NCBI RefSeq assembly: GCF_050948215.1 | Contig: NW_027488861.1 | Location: forward strand, 62,001-126,000 | Length of the DNA stretch: 64,000 nt | Reading direction: 5' to 3' | DNA from: Halictus rubicundus | Lineage: Eukaryota; Arthropoda; Insecta; Hymenoptera; Halictidae | Shown: piece by piece, positions 32,811 through 42,775 of the stretch | Layout of the letters: each line of letters begins with the position of its first letter | Position numbering within the stretch: position 1 is the stretch's first letter | The notes under the pieces: model-generated | The model's database searches: none | What the model saw: only the letters and a program-made list of their open reading frames with translations | What the model was told of the DNA's origin: nothing | Made by a program: the position numbers and the translations under genes

Positions 32811-33253
32811 CTACTCGAATAATTTTTGCATTTGCTTCTCCCAGCGATGGAATTCCAAAACGTTTCCATCCAATTCGCCTACCAGTTCTTTCAGCTCCTG
32901 CCATTTTTTAACCCTCGTCCGTGTTGTCCGAACTCGAACTTCATCTTCTGAACGCGGTAACATCGTTCGTGCAACATCAAGTTCTCCTCTTAAAAGCTCA
33001 ATCTCACGTGTGGCTAGGTCTCTTTCTCGACGGAGAAACTCAAGCTCCGCGTCTGCAAGAGAGAGACCTCCAGATGTGACAACGGCTTGTGGGCCCTGAC
33101 CTGTAACGCGTGATTCGTCTTCTATGGGTGAAACAGTCACCATCAGTTCTTCAGGTGGAAAGTGGCTTCAGTAATTCATTTTTGGATCCGTGTGTAGGAA
33201 GATTCAGTTCCTTTAGCTTCTCTTTCAGTTCAGTCAGGGAAAATAAACTCATC
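32811..33253 (-). pseudogene. Retrotransposon gag N-terminus with SAP-like segment
   Basis: Minus strand. ATG at 33251-33253 opens MSLFSLTELKEKLKELNLPT followed by HGSKNELL, a good match to the SAP fold (DNA-binding helix-extended loop-helix: LxxLKxxL, Gly, Lys, EL). A small frame change near 33180 leads into an open frame from 33143 with a heptad-rich helix (SLADAELEFLRRERDLATRE) and ends GELDGNVLEFHRWEKQMQKL, which resembles the start of gag capsid regions in insect LTR elements. A TAG stop at 32811 truncates it. No other part of that element was found nearby. Confidence 0.55.
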
Positions 33254-33603
33254 GTCGGTAACAAAAAAAAATCACTTAGATAATAGTTCACTCAGATAAT
33301 AAATTTCTCGGACATAAAGACATAAATTCATAAATCGATCCCACTTCTGAATTTGTAAGGAGGCTTGACGCGTCAATGTCCTTTGCTCACTCAGAGGAAA
33401 CTGTTTATTTAACTAAAACTCATGGTAACATCAATTTAACAAAATGCTAATGCCACGCATAAATCAATAAAATTATATATAACAGTATAAATCAATAACA
33501 GGTAAACATATGAATAATACGAACGGTGATATAAACATTCTTACAAATTTAATTGCTTTTTCAAGTTCAGTTACAAAATATATTCAAAATGGTTGCGTAT
33601 TAA
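33254..33603. other. Unassigned AT-rich DNA
   Basis: No gene or element end recognised, apart from the flank of the piggyBac-type element. Confidence 0.5.
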
Positions 33604-33938
33604 CCCTTTCGCTTGGAGCGCCGGATATATCCGGCATCCGCGCGACGACTTGTGCGTACGAGTGCCGGATATATCCAGCATCTATACGAGTGTACATAAG
33701 TACCATCTGTGGCTTTTTTCTTTAGAATAATTAATATAATATTGTATAAATCTTTTCATTTTTAAAATATAAAGAATACGTGTGCTATATAAGAGCAATA
33801 ATTGTTTTATTAAGCATAGTAATTATTTAAGACTTAGAAGAACGTATATACAAAAACCACGCGCACTGTGCACATCTCTGGCGCATACTTCCGTTCGGTG
33901 ACGGCACTTCGGCGGACTGGACTGTCGAAGCGAAAGGG
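33604..33938. mobile_element. piggyBac-type MITE, 335 bp, TTAA flanks
   Basis: Flanked by TTAA at 33600-33603 and 33939-33942. The inverted tips are CCCTTTCGCTT on both sides. TTAA targets with CCCTT-type tips define piggyBac-family elements. Two inner palindromes near the left end, GCCGGATATATCCGGC at about 33622 and a near copy at 33662, could be subterminal transposase sites. There is no transposase, so the element is non-autonomous. Confidence 0.85.
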
Positions 33939-33942
33939 TTAA

Positions 33943-34435
33943 TAAAAAATATAATTTGAACATATAGCCATAACATTAGATATGTACATAACTGGTCAAT
34001 CATTTGTATTTTACCAGATCTGATCATTTTTGTGGATCTTTGGTGACTGGTCTACTCCTGTACCTCGTCTGTGGTAATACGTAAGTATCATTCTTCTTTT
34101 TATGTTATTGTAATAATGATGATTCATATAAAACTTACTACAAAAACAAATGCTTATTCCAGATACTGCAGAAAAGGCAAATATCACCGGAAGCAGGAGG
34201 GAGACTGACGCCTCAATTTAATAATGGCCGAAGAGGGCCAAAGATGGGGGTGGCCGGACCTCAAAAATATTTTAATTTTTATTGTAATTACAACTTCAAT
34301 TGTAATTTTGATTATTTTTATTGCGATTTTTATTCTAATTTCAATTTTCATTATTTTTATTTTAATTGCAATTTTGTTTATTTTAATTGTAATTTTTATT
34401 TTTGATGTATTTTTTATTGTAATTATAATTTGTAT
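33943..34435. other. AT-rich DNA with an ATTTTTATTGTAATT repeat
   Basis: 34258-34435 is a degenerate AATTTTTATTGTAATT repeat. The ORF through it codes only for Ile/Phe-rich low complexity. Confidence 0.6.
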
Positions 34436-34706
34436 TGTTACGATGGAAGCTGTCGATTGCGGCGATCGAGAGAAGTTGGCCGTCGTATCGATATTGTGGT
34501 ATCCGGCCAACGGGGTTGTTGTTAAGAAGAAGACAGACGACAGAACCTCTCGAGTCGACGAAGCGAGAGCACGCACCTGTATCGCATCTTTTAACATTGT
34601 CCGTTGACAGCCAATAAATAGTTATATAGTTGTTGGTAGTGTTCGTTGTTGTTGTTTGGTTGAGGGATGTGTTCGCCGGCGAGGCGGGGCCGAAGCCTCC
34701 GCAACA
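34436..34706 (+). mobile_element. Candidate 5' LTR of the Gypsy element
   Basis: From TGTTACGATGG to CCGCAACA, 271 bp, directly before TTGGTGTCAGAAGTGGGAT (34707 on), which looks like a tRNA primer-binding site. A CCAATAAATAGTTATATAG stretch near 34608 could be the core promoter. Without a second LTR the limits cannot be confirmed. Confidence 0.4.
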
Positions 34707-34768
34707 TTGGTGTCAGAAGTGGGATCGATTCCACAGCAACGACATCCACTACGGGAGCAGATGCGACG

Positions 34769-35935
34769 ATGTTACAGACGCTGTTCGAAGGCCTCCAGCG
34801 GAACATTTCGGGGCAGTTTCAAGAGCAGCGGAAAATCGCGGAACAGAGATGGGAACAGGAGTGGGCCCGGTTTGAAGAGAGGGAAGCAGCAAACAGAGCC
34901 GCTCAAGCTGCAAGGGAAGCTGCCCTGGAGGGACGATTTGGGATCCTGGAGGCACAGTGTCAGGTGCTATCGCAGAATCTGCACAGTCTTGTACAGCCGC
35001 GTTTCATTAATTCTACTGAGAACCGTGAAACTCAAAATATAAATATGTCCGTTCCTAATGGGTCCGCGGTTCCGGTTTTTCCGCTTTCGCAGCAGGTCCC
35101 TGTAAATGACGCAGTTGGCGTGTTTCGCGGAGTTTCGGAGTTGGGATACACCGTGAAACCTCCTAGATTTGACGGCAAAGCTTCATGGGAAGAGTATAGA
35201 ATTCAGTTCGACACAATAGCTCGCGCGAATGGTTGGGATGAACCGAGGAAAGCTTTGGCCTTGGTTACGTCTTTGGAGGGCCCTGCTCGAGGAGTGTTGA
35301 CTTCACTCTCCGTGGACAAACAGAACGATTTCCGGACGATAGTTTCGGCATTAGAGTTCCGTTATGGGACCAAAAATTTTCAAAATTTAAGTTACGTAAA
35401 ATTCCAAAATTATAGACAACGGAAAGGGGAGTCGATCTCTGAGTTGGCAGCAGAAATTGAGAGGCTTGCTCAAGCTGCATTTGGTGAATGCCCATACGAA
35501 AGTAGGGATAAACTCGCGGCCTCTCAATTTGTAGCAGCGTTGGCCAACGAAGAGATGAAACGAATATTAAGGCTCGGTGGTTTTACATCTCTGACAGCAG
35601 CAGTTATTAGAGCCTTGGAGATTGAAGCTGTCGAGTCTGTTACTGAAACTTCGTATAGTAGTCAAAATAACCGCTACAAGCCTTATTATTTTCCAAAACA
35701 ACATATTCCTGGACGGCGTTGGGGAGAACGAGGATACGACCGAAGACCGGAGGAAGTGGATCAACCGAACAGGAACTATGTACGAAAGACGAGTTCCGTG
35801 AACAGGAATTTGAAGATCAATGGTGATCGAGAAGATCGACCCAGGGAGTGTTGGAGTTGTCGCCAGACTGGGCATCTCCAGAAGGACTGCCCGAAGAGAC
35901 AAACACAGAGGATGGGAAACGCAAAGAAGTCATAG
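34769..35935 (+). CDS. gag: Gypsy gag polyprotein
   Basis: Forms the virus-like particle that packages element RNA. I prefer the ATG at 34769 (MLQTLFEGLQRNIS) because the earlier in-frame ATG at 34667 lies in the presumed LTR upstream of the primer site. A long helical N-terminal region (EQRKIAEQRWEQEWARFEER) precedes the capsid-like region starting YTVKPPRFDGKASWEEY (about 35150) and the LRLGGF segment. One CCHC knuckle, CWSCRQTGHLQKDC, lies near 35860. The frame is open throughout and ends at TAG 35933-35935, just after a GGGAAAC slippery site. Product about 388 residues. Confidence 0.88.
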   Translation: MLQTLFEGLQRNISGQFQEQRKIAEQRWEQEWARFEEREAANRAAQAAREAALEGRFGILEAQCQVLSQNLHSLVQPRFINSTENRETQNINMSVPNGSAVPVFPLSQQVPVNDAVGVFRGVSELGYTVKPPRFDGKASWEEYRIQFDTIARANGWDEPRKALALVTSLEGPARGVLTSLSVDKQNDFRTIVSALEFRYGTKNFQNLSYVKFQNYRQRKGESISELAAEIERLAQAAFGECPYESRDKLAASQFVAALANEEMKRILRLGGFTSLTAAVIRALEIEAVESVTETSYSSQNNRYKPYYFPKQHIPGRRWGERGYDRRPEEVDQPNRNYVRKTSSVNRNLKINGDREDRPRECWSCRQTGHLQKDCPKRQTQRMGNAKKS

Positions 35936-38900
35936 TAGGAGGGGAGACTGTGACTTCACCTTCTTCTACCCCTGTCGTGCTGAAGACTTATTTGAAGAAG
36001 GATTGTACGGCCATCGAAGGATTCATCGATGGAAAAATGGCTACGATAATAATCGACACGGGATCGAGCGTAAATCTTTTGGGGACGGATAAGTTCAATC
36101 CCAGAAGTAAGCTTGGCGCGGCGGAGGAACTTCTGGAAATCAAAATTGTGTCCATTTCCGGGGAAAATTTACCGATTCAAGGCAGGTACAAATGTCCCAT
36201 TAAAATCAATGGTTTCGAAACAGAGGAAGAATTTTTCCTGATCGACATGGCGGAGGAGTGTATTTTGGGGAACGGATTCCTCCAGAAACACGCGTGTAGG
36301 CTCGATTATTGGGCGAGGAAACTACAAATAGCCGGGAAGGAAGAGGTCGGCTTTATCGGTCAAGAGATACGTAATAAGGAGGATGCAGCTTTATTAGCGA
36401 AGATGGAAGAGGAGACTCCGGTAGCGGAAGAGGTGCAGGAGGTTGCAGTTCCACCTGTACCGAAGCACTTAGAAGATCTTTTCCAGCGTTGCTGTTCGGC
36501 CTTATCTCCGCCACGGAAGACAGCATTTGCGAAAGTAACACATGAATTTCAGGACATATTCGCAGAAAATCCTGAACATGTTGGGAATTGTGATGTTGTC
36601 CAACATAAGATTGATACAGGAGATTGTGCACCAATCAAACAGGCACCGCGACGTCTCCCTTTTCACCGACGAGACGAAGTTAAAGAATTACTCGCGAAGA
36701 TGGAAAGGCAGGGAGTAATTGAGGAGTCGAAAAGTCCATGGTCCTCTCCTATCGTTCTCGTGAAGAAAAAGGATGGCAGCACGAGATTTTGTGTGGACTA
36801 TCGGCGGTTAAATGATGTCACGAAAAAAGATTCTTATCCGTTGCCGAGAATTGAAGAAACGCTAGATGCTCTAGCTGAATCGTCTTGGTTTTCAACCATA
36901 GATCTGCAAAGTGGATATTGGCAGATTATGGTTGACGAAAGGGACCGTGAAAAGACAGCATTCTGCGTGGGAGAAGGGCTTTGGCAATTCAGAGTGATGC
37001 CTTTCGGACTTTGTAATGCCCCTGCCACGTTTGAACGTCTTATGGACACGGTATTGAAAGGCCTTTGTGGGAAAATCTGCCTAGTATATCTAGACGACAT
37101 AATTGTTTATGGAAGAAGTTTCGAAGAAAACATGGACAATTTGAGGACTGTCTTCGCACGCCTGCGCCAAGCCAAACTATTAGCGAATCCAAAGAAATGC
37201 AATTTCTTCTGCAAAGAGGTGCGATACCTTGGACATATCGTTTCCGAACGCGGGATTAAAACGGATCCTGAAAAGATAATGGCAATCCAGAAATGGCCAA
37301 TTCCGAGGAGTAAAACGGAATTAAGGAGTTTTCTCGGACTTTGCACTTATTATAGAAAATTCGTCAAAGATTTTTATTCCATCGCTAGGCCACTACATCG
37401 CCTGACGGAAGATAAAATTACGTTTGTATGGTCGGAAGAATGTCACAAGGTATTCGAGTGGCTGAAGCAGCGTCTTTCCGAATCTCCGATATTAGCTTAT
37501 CCTTTATTAGACGCAGATTTCATTTTGGATACAGATGCGTCGAATTTTGCCATTGGAGCAGTCCTCTCGCAAGTTCAAGGTGAAGAGGAGAAAGTTATTG
37601 CATACTTTTCAAAAATGCTGGGAAAAGCAGAGAGGAATTATTGCGTTACAAGACGGGAACTTTTGGCGATAATTAAGTCCATAGAACATTTTCACCCCTA
37701 TCTTTGTGGTCGAAAATTTCTGGTAAGGACTGATCATGCTGCGTTAAGGTGGCTATTGTCGTTCAAGAATCCGGAAGGACAAACGGCTCGCTGGATAGAA
37801 AGGCTGCAACAGTATGATTTTGAAATTAGACATCGAGAAGGGAAGTTGCATGTCAATGCAGACAGTCTGTCAAGAAGACCTTGCGAAATTTCGCAATGTA
37901 AATATTGCCATCGCCTTGAGGAGAAGGAGTCACGTGAAGAAATGTGCGAAAAGGAAGAGCACGTGTTCAGGACGATCTGTGGAAACGCCAATTCGGAGGA
38001 ATGGAGGAAAGCGCAAGAGACCGATGGAGAAATAAACTTCATTTTGCGGAGGATAATCGAACGAAATAAGCCAAACTGGCAGGAAGTTTCCGCATTTTCC
38101 CCCGTAACAAAATTTTACTGGAAAATTTGGGACTCTCTTGAAGCGAGAAAGGGTTTGCTTTTCCGGAGGTGGGAATCTACGGACGGGAAGGAAGCAGTTC
38201 CGTTACTAATCGTCCCTAGATGCAAAACCGAAGAGGTGTTACGCGAGTGTCACAACGCCCCATGGGGAGGACACTTCGGAGTTCGCAAAACACTTGCTAA
38301 GATTCGACAAAGGTTTTTCTGGCCTGATCATCGTCGAGATGTTGAGGAATGGTGCCGTCGTTGCGACAGCTGCGTAGCGAAGAAGGGTCCTAGGGAGAGA
38401 GGAAAAGGCTCTTTAAAGATTTACAATGTTGGAGCACCTTTTGAAAGAATTGCACTTGACATTGTGGGCCCTTTGCCAAAATCTATGACCGGAAACAGAT
38501 ATGCCCTTGTTGTCGTAGATTATTTCTCGAAGTGGCCAGAAGTAATTCCGCTTCCGAATCAAAAAGCAACAACCATTGCGAAGACCCTTTTAACAGATGT
38601 AATAAGTCGCCATGGTGTGCCACTAGAACTGCATTCAGATCAAGGTAGGAATTTCGAGTCGAGTGTCTTCAAAGAGTTGATGAGGTTGCTTGGAATTAGA
38701 AAGACAAGGACGACACCCTTACATCCCCAATCGGACGGACTCGTCGAAAGGATGATTCGTACATTGTTACAGTATCTAACACAGTTTGTTTCCGAACATC
38801 AAAAAGACTGGGATGAATGGATACCGACGTTCCTTTTAGCATATCGGACTTCTCAACATGAGGTAACTCGAAATACTCCGGCAATGGTCCTCATGGGTCG

Positions 38901-39288
38901 AGAATTACGACTTCCTTTGGATCTCCTGAGAGGCAGTAACTACGCTTCTGAAAGGAAGGAGGAGGGAGCTTACATTGGAGAAATGAGGGCTAAAATCTTG
39001 GGAATCCATGATTTTGTACGCCAACGAATGAAGATTAGTGGTGACAAAATGAAGTCCTGGTACGATGTTCATGCGAATCGGGTTTCCTTCAATCCGGGTG
39101 ACAAGGTCTGGCTATTTAATCCACGACGTACAAGAGGCCGGTGCCCGAAACTCCAATCTGACTGGGAAGGACCGTACATCGTCAAGAATCGATTGAACGA
39201 ATTAATTTTTCGAATAGTCCGATCTCCTAAGGCAAAACCGAAGGTTGTTCACGTGAACCGGCTTGCACCTTACAGTGGTTTAGGATAG
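35848..39288 (+). CDS. pol: Gypsy pol polyprotein (PR-RT-RNaseH-IN)
   Basis: Lies in the -1 frame relative to gag and overlaps it by 88 nt. It lacks a convincing start codon and is most likely made as a Gag-Pol fusion entered at 35914-35920. Domains in order: aspartic protease IIIDTGSSVNLLGT (about 36050); reverse transcriptase with FCVDYRRLND, IDLQSGYWQI, FGLCNAPATFERLMD and YLDD at 37087-37098; RNase H with DTDASNFAIGAVLSQ and RTDHAALRWLL; integrase zinc finger H..H..CRRCDSC (about 38250-38370) and core DIVGPLPK, HSDQGRNFE and DGLVE with exactly 35 residues between second Asp and Glu. All catalytic residues are present. Stop TAG at 39286-39288; about 1120 residues after the shift. Confidence 0.93.
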   Translation: MLELSPDWASPEGLPEETNTEDGKRKEVIVGGETVTSPSSTPVVLKTYLKKDCTAIEGFIDGKMATIIIDTGSSVNLLGTDKFNPRSKLGAAEELLEIKIVSISGENLPIQGRYKCPIKINGFETEEEFFLIDMAEECILGNGFLQKHACRLDYWARKLQIAGKEEVGFIGQEIRNKEDAALLAKMEEETPVAEEVQEVAVPPVPKHLEDLFQRCCSALSPPRKTAFAKVTHEFQDIFAENPEHVGNCDVVQHKIDTGDCAPIKQAPRRLPFHRRDEVKELLAKMERQGVIEESKSPWSSPIVLVKKKDGSTRFCVDYRRLNDVTKKDSYPLPRIEETLDALAESSWFSTIDLQSGYWQIMVDERDREKTAFCVGEGLWQFRVMPFGLCNAPATFERLMDTVLKGLCGKICLVYLDDIIVYGRSFEENMDNLRTVFARLRQAKLLANPKKCNFFCKEVRYLGHIVSERGIKTDPEKIMAIQKWPIPRSKTELRSFLGLCTYYRKFVKDFYSIARPLHRLTEDKITFVWSEECHKVFEWLKQRLSESPILAYPLLDADFILDTDASNFAIGAVLSQVQGEEEKVIAYFSKMLGKAERNYCVTRRELLAIIKSIEHFHPYLCGRKFLVRTDHAALRWLLSFKNPEGQTARWIERLQQYDFEIRHREGKLHVNADSLSRRPCEISQCKYCHRLEEKESREEMCEKEEHVFRTICGNANSEEWRKAQETDGEINFILRRIIERNKPNWQEVSAFSPVTKFYWKIWDSLEARKGLLFRRWESTDGKEAVPLLIVPRCKTEEVLRECHNAPWGGHFGVRKTLAKIRQRFFWPDHRRDVEEWCRRCDSCVAKKGPRERGKGSLKIYNVGAPFERIALDIVGPLPKSMTGNRYALVVVDYFSKWPEVIPLPNQKATTIAKTLLTDVISRHGVPLELHSDQGRNFESSVFKELMRLLGIRKTRTTPLHPQSDGLVERMIRTLLQYLTQFVSEHQKDWDEWIPTFLLAYRTSQHEVTRNTPAMVLMGRELRLPLDLLRGSNYASERKEEGAYIGEMRAKILGIHDFVRQRMKISGDKMKSWYDVHANRVSFNPGDKVWLFNPRRTRGRCPKLQSDWEGPYIVKNRLNELIFRIVRSPKAKPKVVHVNRLAPYSGLG
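35914..35973 (+). promoter_or_regulatory. Predicted -1 ribosomal frameshift signal with pseudoknot
   Basis: GGGAAAC at 35914-35920 reads G GGA AAC in the gag frame, the canonical X XXY YYZ heptamer. After a 5-nt spacer (GCAAA), GAAGTCA (35926-35932) pairs perfectly with TGACTTC (35951-35957). Loop bases AGGGG (35940-35944) can pair with CCCCT (35969-35973), giving an H-type pseudoknot. The shift joins gag to pol in the observed -1 frame and bypasses the gag stop at 35933. Confidence 0.75.
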
Positions 39289-39369
39289 GAATCCGAATTC
39301 CTAGACACTTTTCGCCCACGAAGAGGACGCTGCATCGAAAGAAGGCGAGGGTGCGACTCCGTTCCGGCA

Positions 39370-42300
39370 CACAGTGGGCCGGATTGGAGATTCACACGAC
39401 ATTTTGCGAAAAAGTCGACTTTCTAATTTTGGTATTTTTTCAATTGCTATTGATTCCTAAATGTCCACCGACTACGAAAATGAAAAAATTAATTAAATAT
39501 AATAACAGTTTTAGTTGCAATACACGCATAAAGTTAGACATTCTCGGAATCTCGATTTTCCCTACATAATTTGGTCGTTCGTTCTTAAAGTGTCCTGATA
39601 ACTGTGTGCAACTTCTTGCCCTGAATTTTTTTCTACATCAAAATACACCCTTTATTGATAAGAAATCAGTTTTCATTAACAATTATGATATATAACATAT
39701 TTAAAAAAAATGCTGAATAAAATGCAATCAATTGTGAAATTTTTTTATCTTTGACAGTCCCGATCTTTTTACTCCCACTATATCCCACTTTCTAACAAGT
39801 AAGGATCTTTTCAGTGAACCTTCTTCTATGTAATGCCACAAAAATCACATCCCCCTCGAAACCACCCCGGGAGAAATTACTGTTTGAACACAACTGCATC
39901 GCTCGTACACGTGCGCGTTGAATTCGTTGAATTCGAATAAAGGCTATTAGCATGTAATGCATTTACGTTTTGTTTTACGTTTCGTTTTTTTTTTTTTGAT
40001 GCTTTTATGTTTTGCATTCAGTTATTTTTAATGTTTTAACTGCATTCTGTTCGACGAGTTCCTTTCGGCAGTGCACAACGATTCCACGACGTTTTTTCTC
40101 AATTTAAGCTGAGTCATAGTTTATTTAAGTCTTATTTATTGTATAAGCTATACGTATAATTTAATTTTTACATTTCATTCTACATATATTTGGTAAGTAA
40201 TTTTTCTCCTATAAACTACTTCTAAGTCATTTTCTATCTCTCACGTGATCAATTTTTACCTATTATGCAGATAGTACTTTAAAATGGAGGCATTTCGCAA
40301 ATATAAAGATTTGTACTTCCAATTAAAAAACGCTTCGAAAGATTTTAAAGATTATTTGTTTTTGAGTGAAAAAATAGAAGAGACGGTTGAGATTCCGACA
40401 GAAGATTTGGAAACGTTACGAAATGCATTAATGAAATTTACTTGGAAACTGAAGCAGAAGTGGATTAAAGCAAGATATACTGAACACAGATTTTTAAAAC
40501 AAAATGAAAAATGGTTAGAGACAGATTTTATTTATCCCACTAGTATGTTAAACATTTCATCAACAAGAAGTTCAACATCAAAAACATTAAGACGAAACTC
40601 AACTGTGGAAATATATAAAGGAAAAAAATTGTTTTTAGATTGTAGTGATAGAGAGCAATTGCGAAGAGCTCGCTCTTTAGTTGACAATTTCTCGTTAGAA
40701 GAGTTACTACATGCGACAAAATTGAGTTTCAAGCTGCGCGGAATGCATCACCAAGCGTATTTAATTCGTTGCCTTCAAGGATATAATTATTATGACAAGA
40801 TTAAAGCCATTTTTGAGAAAAAAGTGTGTCAAAATAGAAAATTAATTACAACAACGGAAGCATTGAACATTTATATACTAGCAGATCTTTCAAAATATCA
40901 TTACATTAGCATTAGGAATGAGGCAATAAAATACAAAAATAATCCATTTCCTTCTTACTTTAAATTGGCGGCTGAAAAGCAAAATTGCTATCCTCCAAAA
41001 AGTGCTATAACAGTTACAGAAACTTATGTTAGAGTGGAATTACAAACTTTATTAAATCATACAGTCTCAAGATTGGTAAAAACATTAAAGGAATTGGAAA
41101 AAAATAGCACATTAATTTTGACATGCAAATGGGGTTGCGATGGAACCTCTGGGCAACCCAGATACAAACAAATATCTCACACAGGTCAGGATATAAATGA
41201 AGAATCAACTTTAATTTCTAGTCTTGTGCCTTTAAGATTACATAACGAAAGAAATCAAGAAGTTTTATGGGATAATCCACGCCCATCATCCCCGTGGTTT
41301 TGTCGTCCCATAAAGTTTGAATTTATCAAAGAAACCACGGAAGTTTTAAATTCAGAAATAACCCGTATTAACAATGAAATAGAAAATTTAAAATCAGTTC
41401 AAATAGGAAGTATTCAAATAAAATATAACATGTTATTAACAATGGTTGATAACAAAGTATGTAACGCCAACACGGGTACAACGTCTACAATGCGTTGCTA
41501 TATTTGCAACGCTACACCAGTAGAAATGAACAATTTAACGTTGCTCTCTACCAAACCGTGCAATACGAACAACTATTCTTTTGGCATTTCATCACTCCAT
41601 GCCTGGATTCGAAGTTTTGAATGCTTGTTGCATATATCATATAATCTGCCATTTCAAAAATGGGCAGCAACCAAGCCACAAATGAAGCAGCTACAAGCAG
41701 AAAGAAAAAAAGAAATCCAAGAACTATTCAAAAAGAAATTAGGTCTTTTTGTCGATTATGTAAAACAAGGGTGGGGTAGTTCAAACGACGGAAATACCGC
41801 ACGTCGTTTCTTCGAAAATGCTGAAATCTCAGCAGAAATAACAAAATTAGATATAACATTGATAAAACGATTTCATATCATTTTACAAGTAATCTCATCA
41901 CCATATGAAATAGATCCGGATAAATTTCAGGCATATACTTTTGAAACGGCAAACCATTTTGTTAAAAATTACGGATGGTATTATATGCCTCCGTCTGTCC
42001 ACAAACTTCTTTTGCACGGGGCAGATATAATAAAACATGCATTGCTTCCTATTGGACAATTGTCCGAGGAAGCACAAGAAACCAGACACAAAGATTTTAA
42101 AAAATACAGGACGAAAAATACCAGAAAAATTTCAAGGATCTCTACAAATGAAGACACGTTTTACAGACTTCTATTAACGTCAGATCCGTACATGTCTTCT
42201 TTAAGAATACAATCAACAAAAAAAGAACGGAAAAAATTGGATCCAGAAGCTATGGAATTGCTATCTATTTAACTAAGAGAAATATAGTTACATGACACGT

Positions 42301-42775
42301 AAGTTACATTACATATATTTCTACTTTTAACACTTTATTCTTTTATGGTTTATGCAATAACTAACTTAATTTTAATTTAATTATTTTTTTTTACAGCATT
42401 ACATTTTATTTCCACCATTTTGAATTTATTACAGTAAAAATAGATTTTATTTTCTCTTTTTCTCATATTTTCTTTTTATTCTTGTACTTATGTATATTTT
42501 ATATAGTTTATTGTTAAATATTATTAATTATTATATAGTTTATTATACATATATTATATAATGTTCATTATAATGTAATTTATGTTTGATTTATGATATA
42601 ATCTATAAAAAAATTGTTTATAACATTAATAAAAAAATGGATTAAACAAACAAAAAATGTATCATTGCAACGGAATTATAGTTCTAAGTATTCATTTCAA
42701 ATTTCATTGCGATATCTATTACGAGTCAAAAGTTATTCACAAATGTCGTGTGAATTTCCAATCCGGCCCACTGTG
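39370..42775 (+). mobile_element. Transib DNA transposon, complete
   Basis: A 3406-bp element with inverted repeats of 35 bp differing at one base (39370-39404 and 42741-42775). The tips read CACAGTGGGCCGGATTGG, beginning with CACAGTG, the heptamer of V(D)J recombination signals; Transib ends are known to resemble it. Transib normally makes a 5-bp duplication, but the flanks CGGCA and CGTCG agree at only three of five positions, so the duplication is decayed or a flank was exchanged. It sits just downstream of the Gypsy pol gene. It encodes one intact transposase. Confidence 0.92.
40284..42272 (+). CDS. Transib transposase (RAG1-related DDE enzyme), intact
   Basis: Cuts and joins the element ends; the family is the accepted relative of the RAG1 recombinase core. 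The ATG at 40284 opens a 662-residue frame with no stop, within the usual length of the family. Recognisable blocks: CKWGCDGTSGQPRYKQ with the first catalytic Asp at 286; LLTMVDNKVCNA with the second Asp at 389; a CxxC pair in RCYICNATP (405/408); GISSLHAWIRSFECLLHIS; SNDGNTARRFF; YMPPSVHKLLLHGADIIKHA; and LSEEAQETRHKDFKKYR with the catalytic Glu at 599. All three acidic residues are present. The AT-rich leader between 39405 and 40283 has no ORF. A domesticated gene is unlikely because matched ends flank it. Confidence 0.93.
   Translation: MEAFRKYKDLYFQLKNASKDFKDYLFLSEKIEETVEIPTEDLETLRNALMKFTWKLKQKWIKARYTEHRFLKQNEKWLETDFIYPTSMLNISSTRSSTSKTLRRNSTVEIYKGKKLFLDCSDREQLRRARSLVDNFSLEELLHATKLSFKLRGMHHQAYLIRCLQGYNYYDKIKAIFEKKVCQNRKLITTTEALNIYILADLSKYHYISIRNEAIKYKNNPFPSYFKLAAEKQNCYPPKSAITVTETYVRVELQTLLNHTVSRLVKTLKELEKNSTLILTCKWGCDGTSGQPRYKQISHTGQDINEESTLISSLVPLRLHNERNQEVLWDNPRPSSPWFCRPIKFEFIKETTEVLNSEITRINNEIENLKSVQIGSIQIKYNMLLTMVDNKVCNANTGTTSTMRCYICNATPVEMNNLTLLSTKPCNTNNYSFGISSLHAWIRSFECLLHISYNLPFQKWAATKPQMKQLQAERKKEIQELFKKKLGLFVDYVKQGWGSSNDGNTARRFFENAEISAEITKLDITLIKRFHIILQVISSPYEIDPDKFQAYTFETANHFVKNYGWYYMPPSVHKLLLHGADIIKHALLPIGQLSEEAQETRHKDFKKYRTKNTRKISRISTNEDTFYRLLLTSDPYMSSLRIQSTKKERKKLDPEAMELLSI

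Larger units (their letters stand above)
34436..39350 (+). mobile_element. Gypsy-superfamily LTR retrotransposon, 3' end lost
   Basis: Contains a candidate 5' LTR, a primer-site-like sequence, intact gag and pol in a -1 arrangement, and a purine run (about 39337-39350) as possible polypurine tract. The element is then interrupted by the Transib element at 39370; no 3' LTR could be identified on either side. Order PR-RT-RNaseH-IN with D,D35E integrase assigns it to Gypsy (Ty3). There is no env ORF. Confidence 0.85.

Noticed and set aside
34224..34607. 127-codon ORF rich in Ile and Phe
   Set aside because: It translates an AT-rich simple repeat.
40284..42272. Domesticated RAG1-like host gene
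   Set aside because: Matching inverted repeats flank the ORF closely and there is no sign of introns or host regulation.
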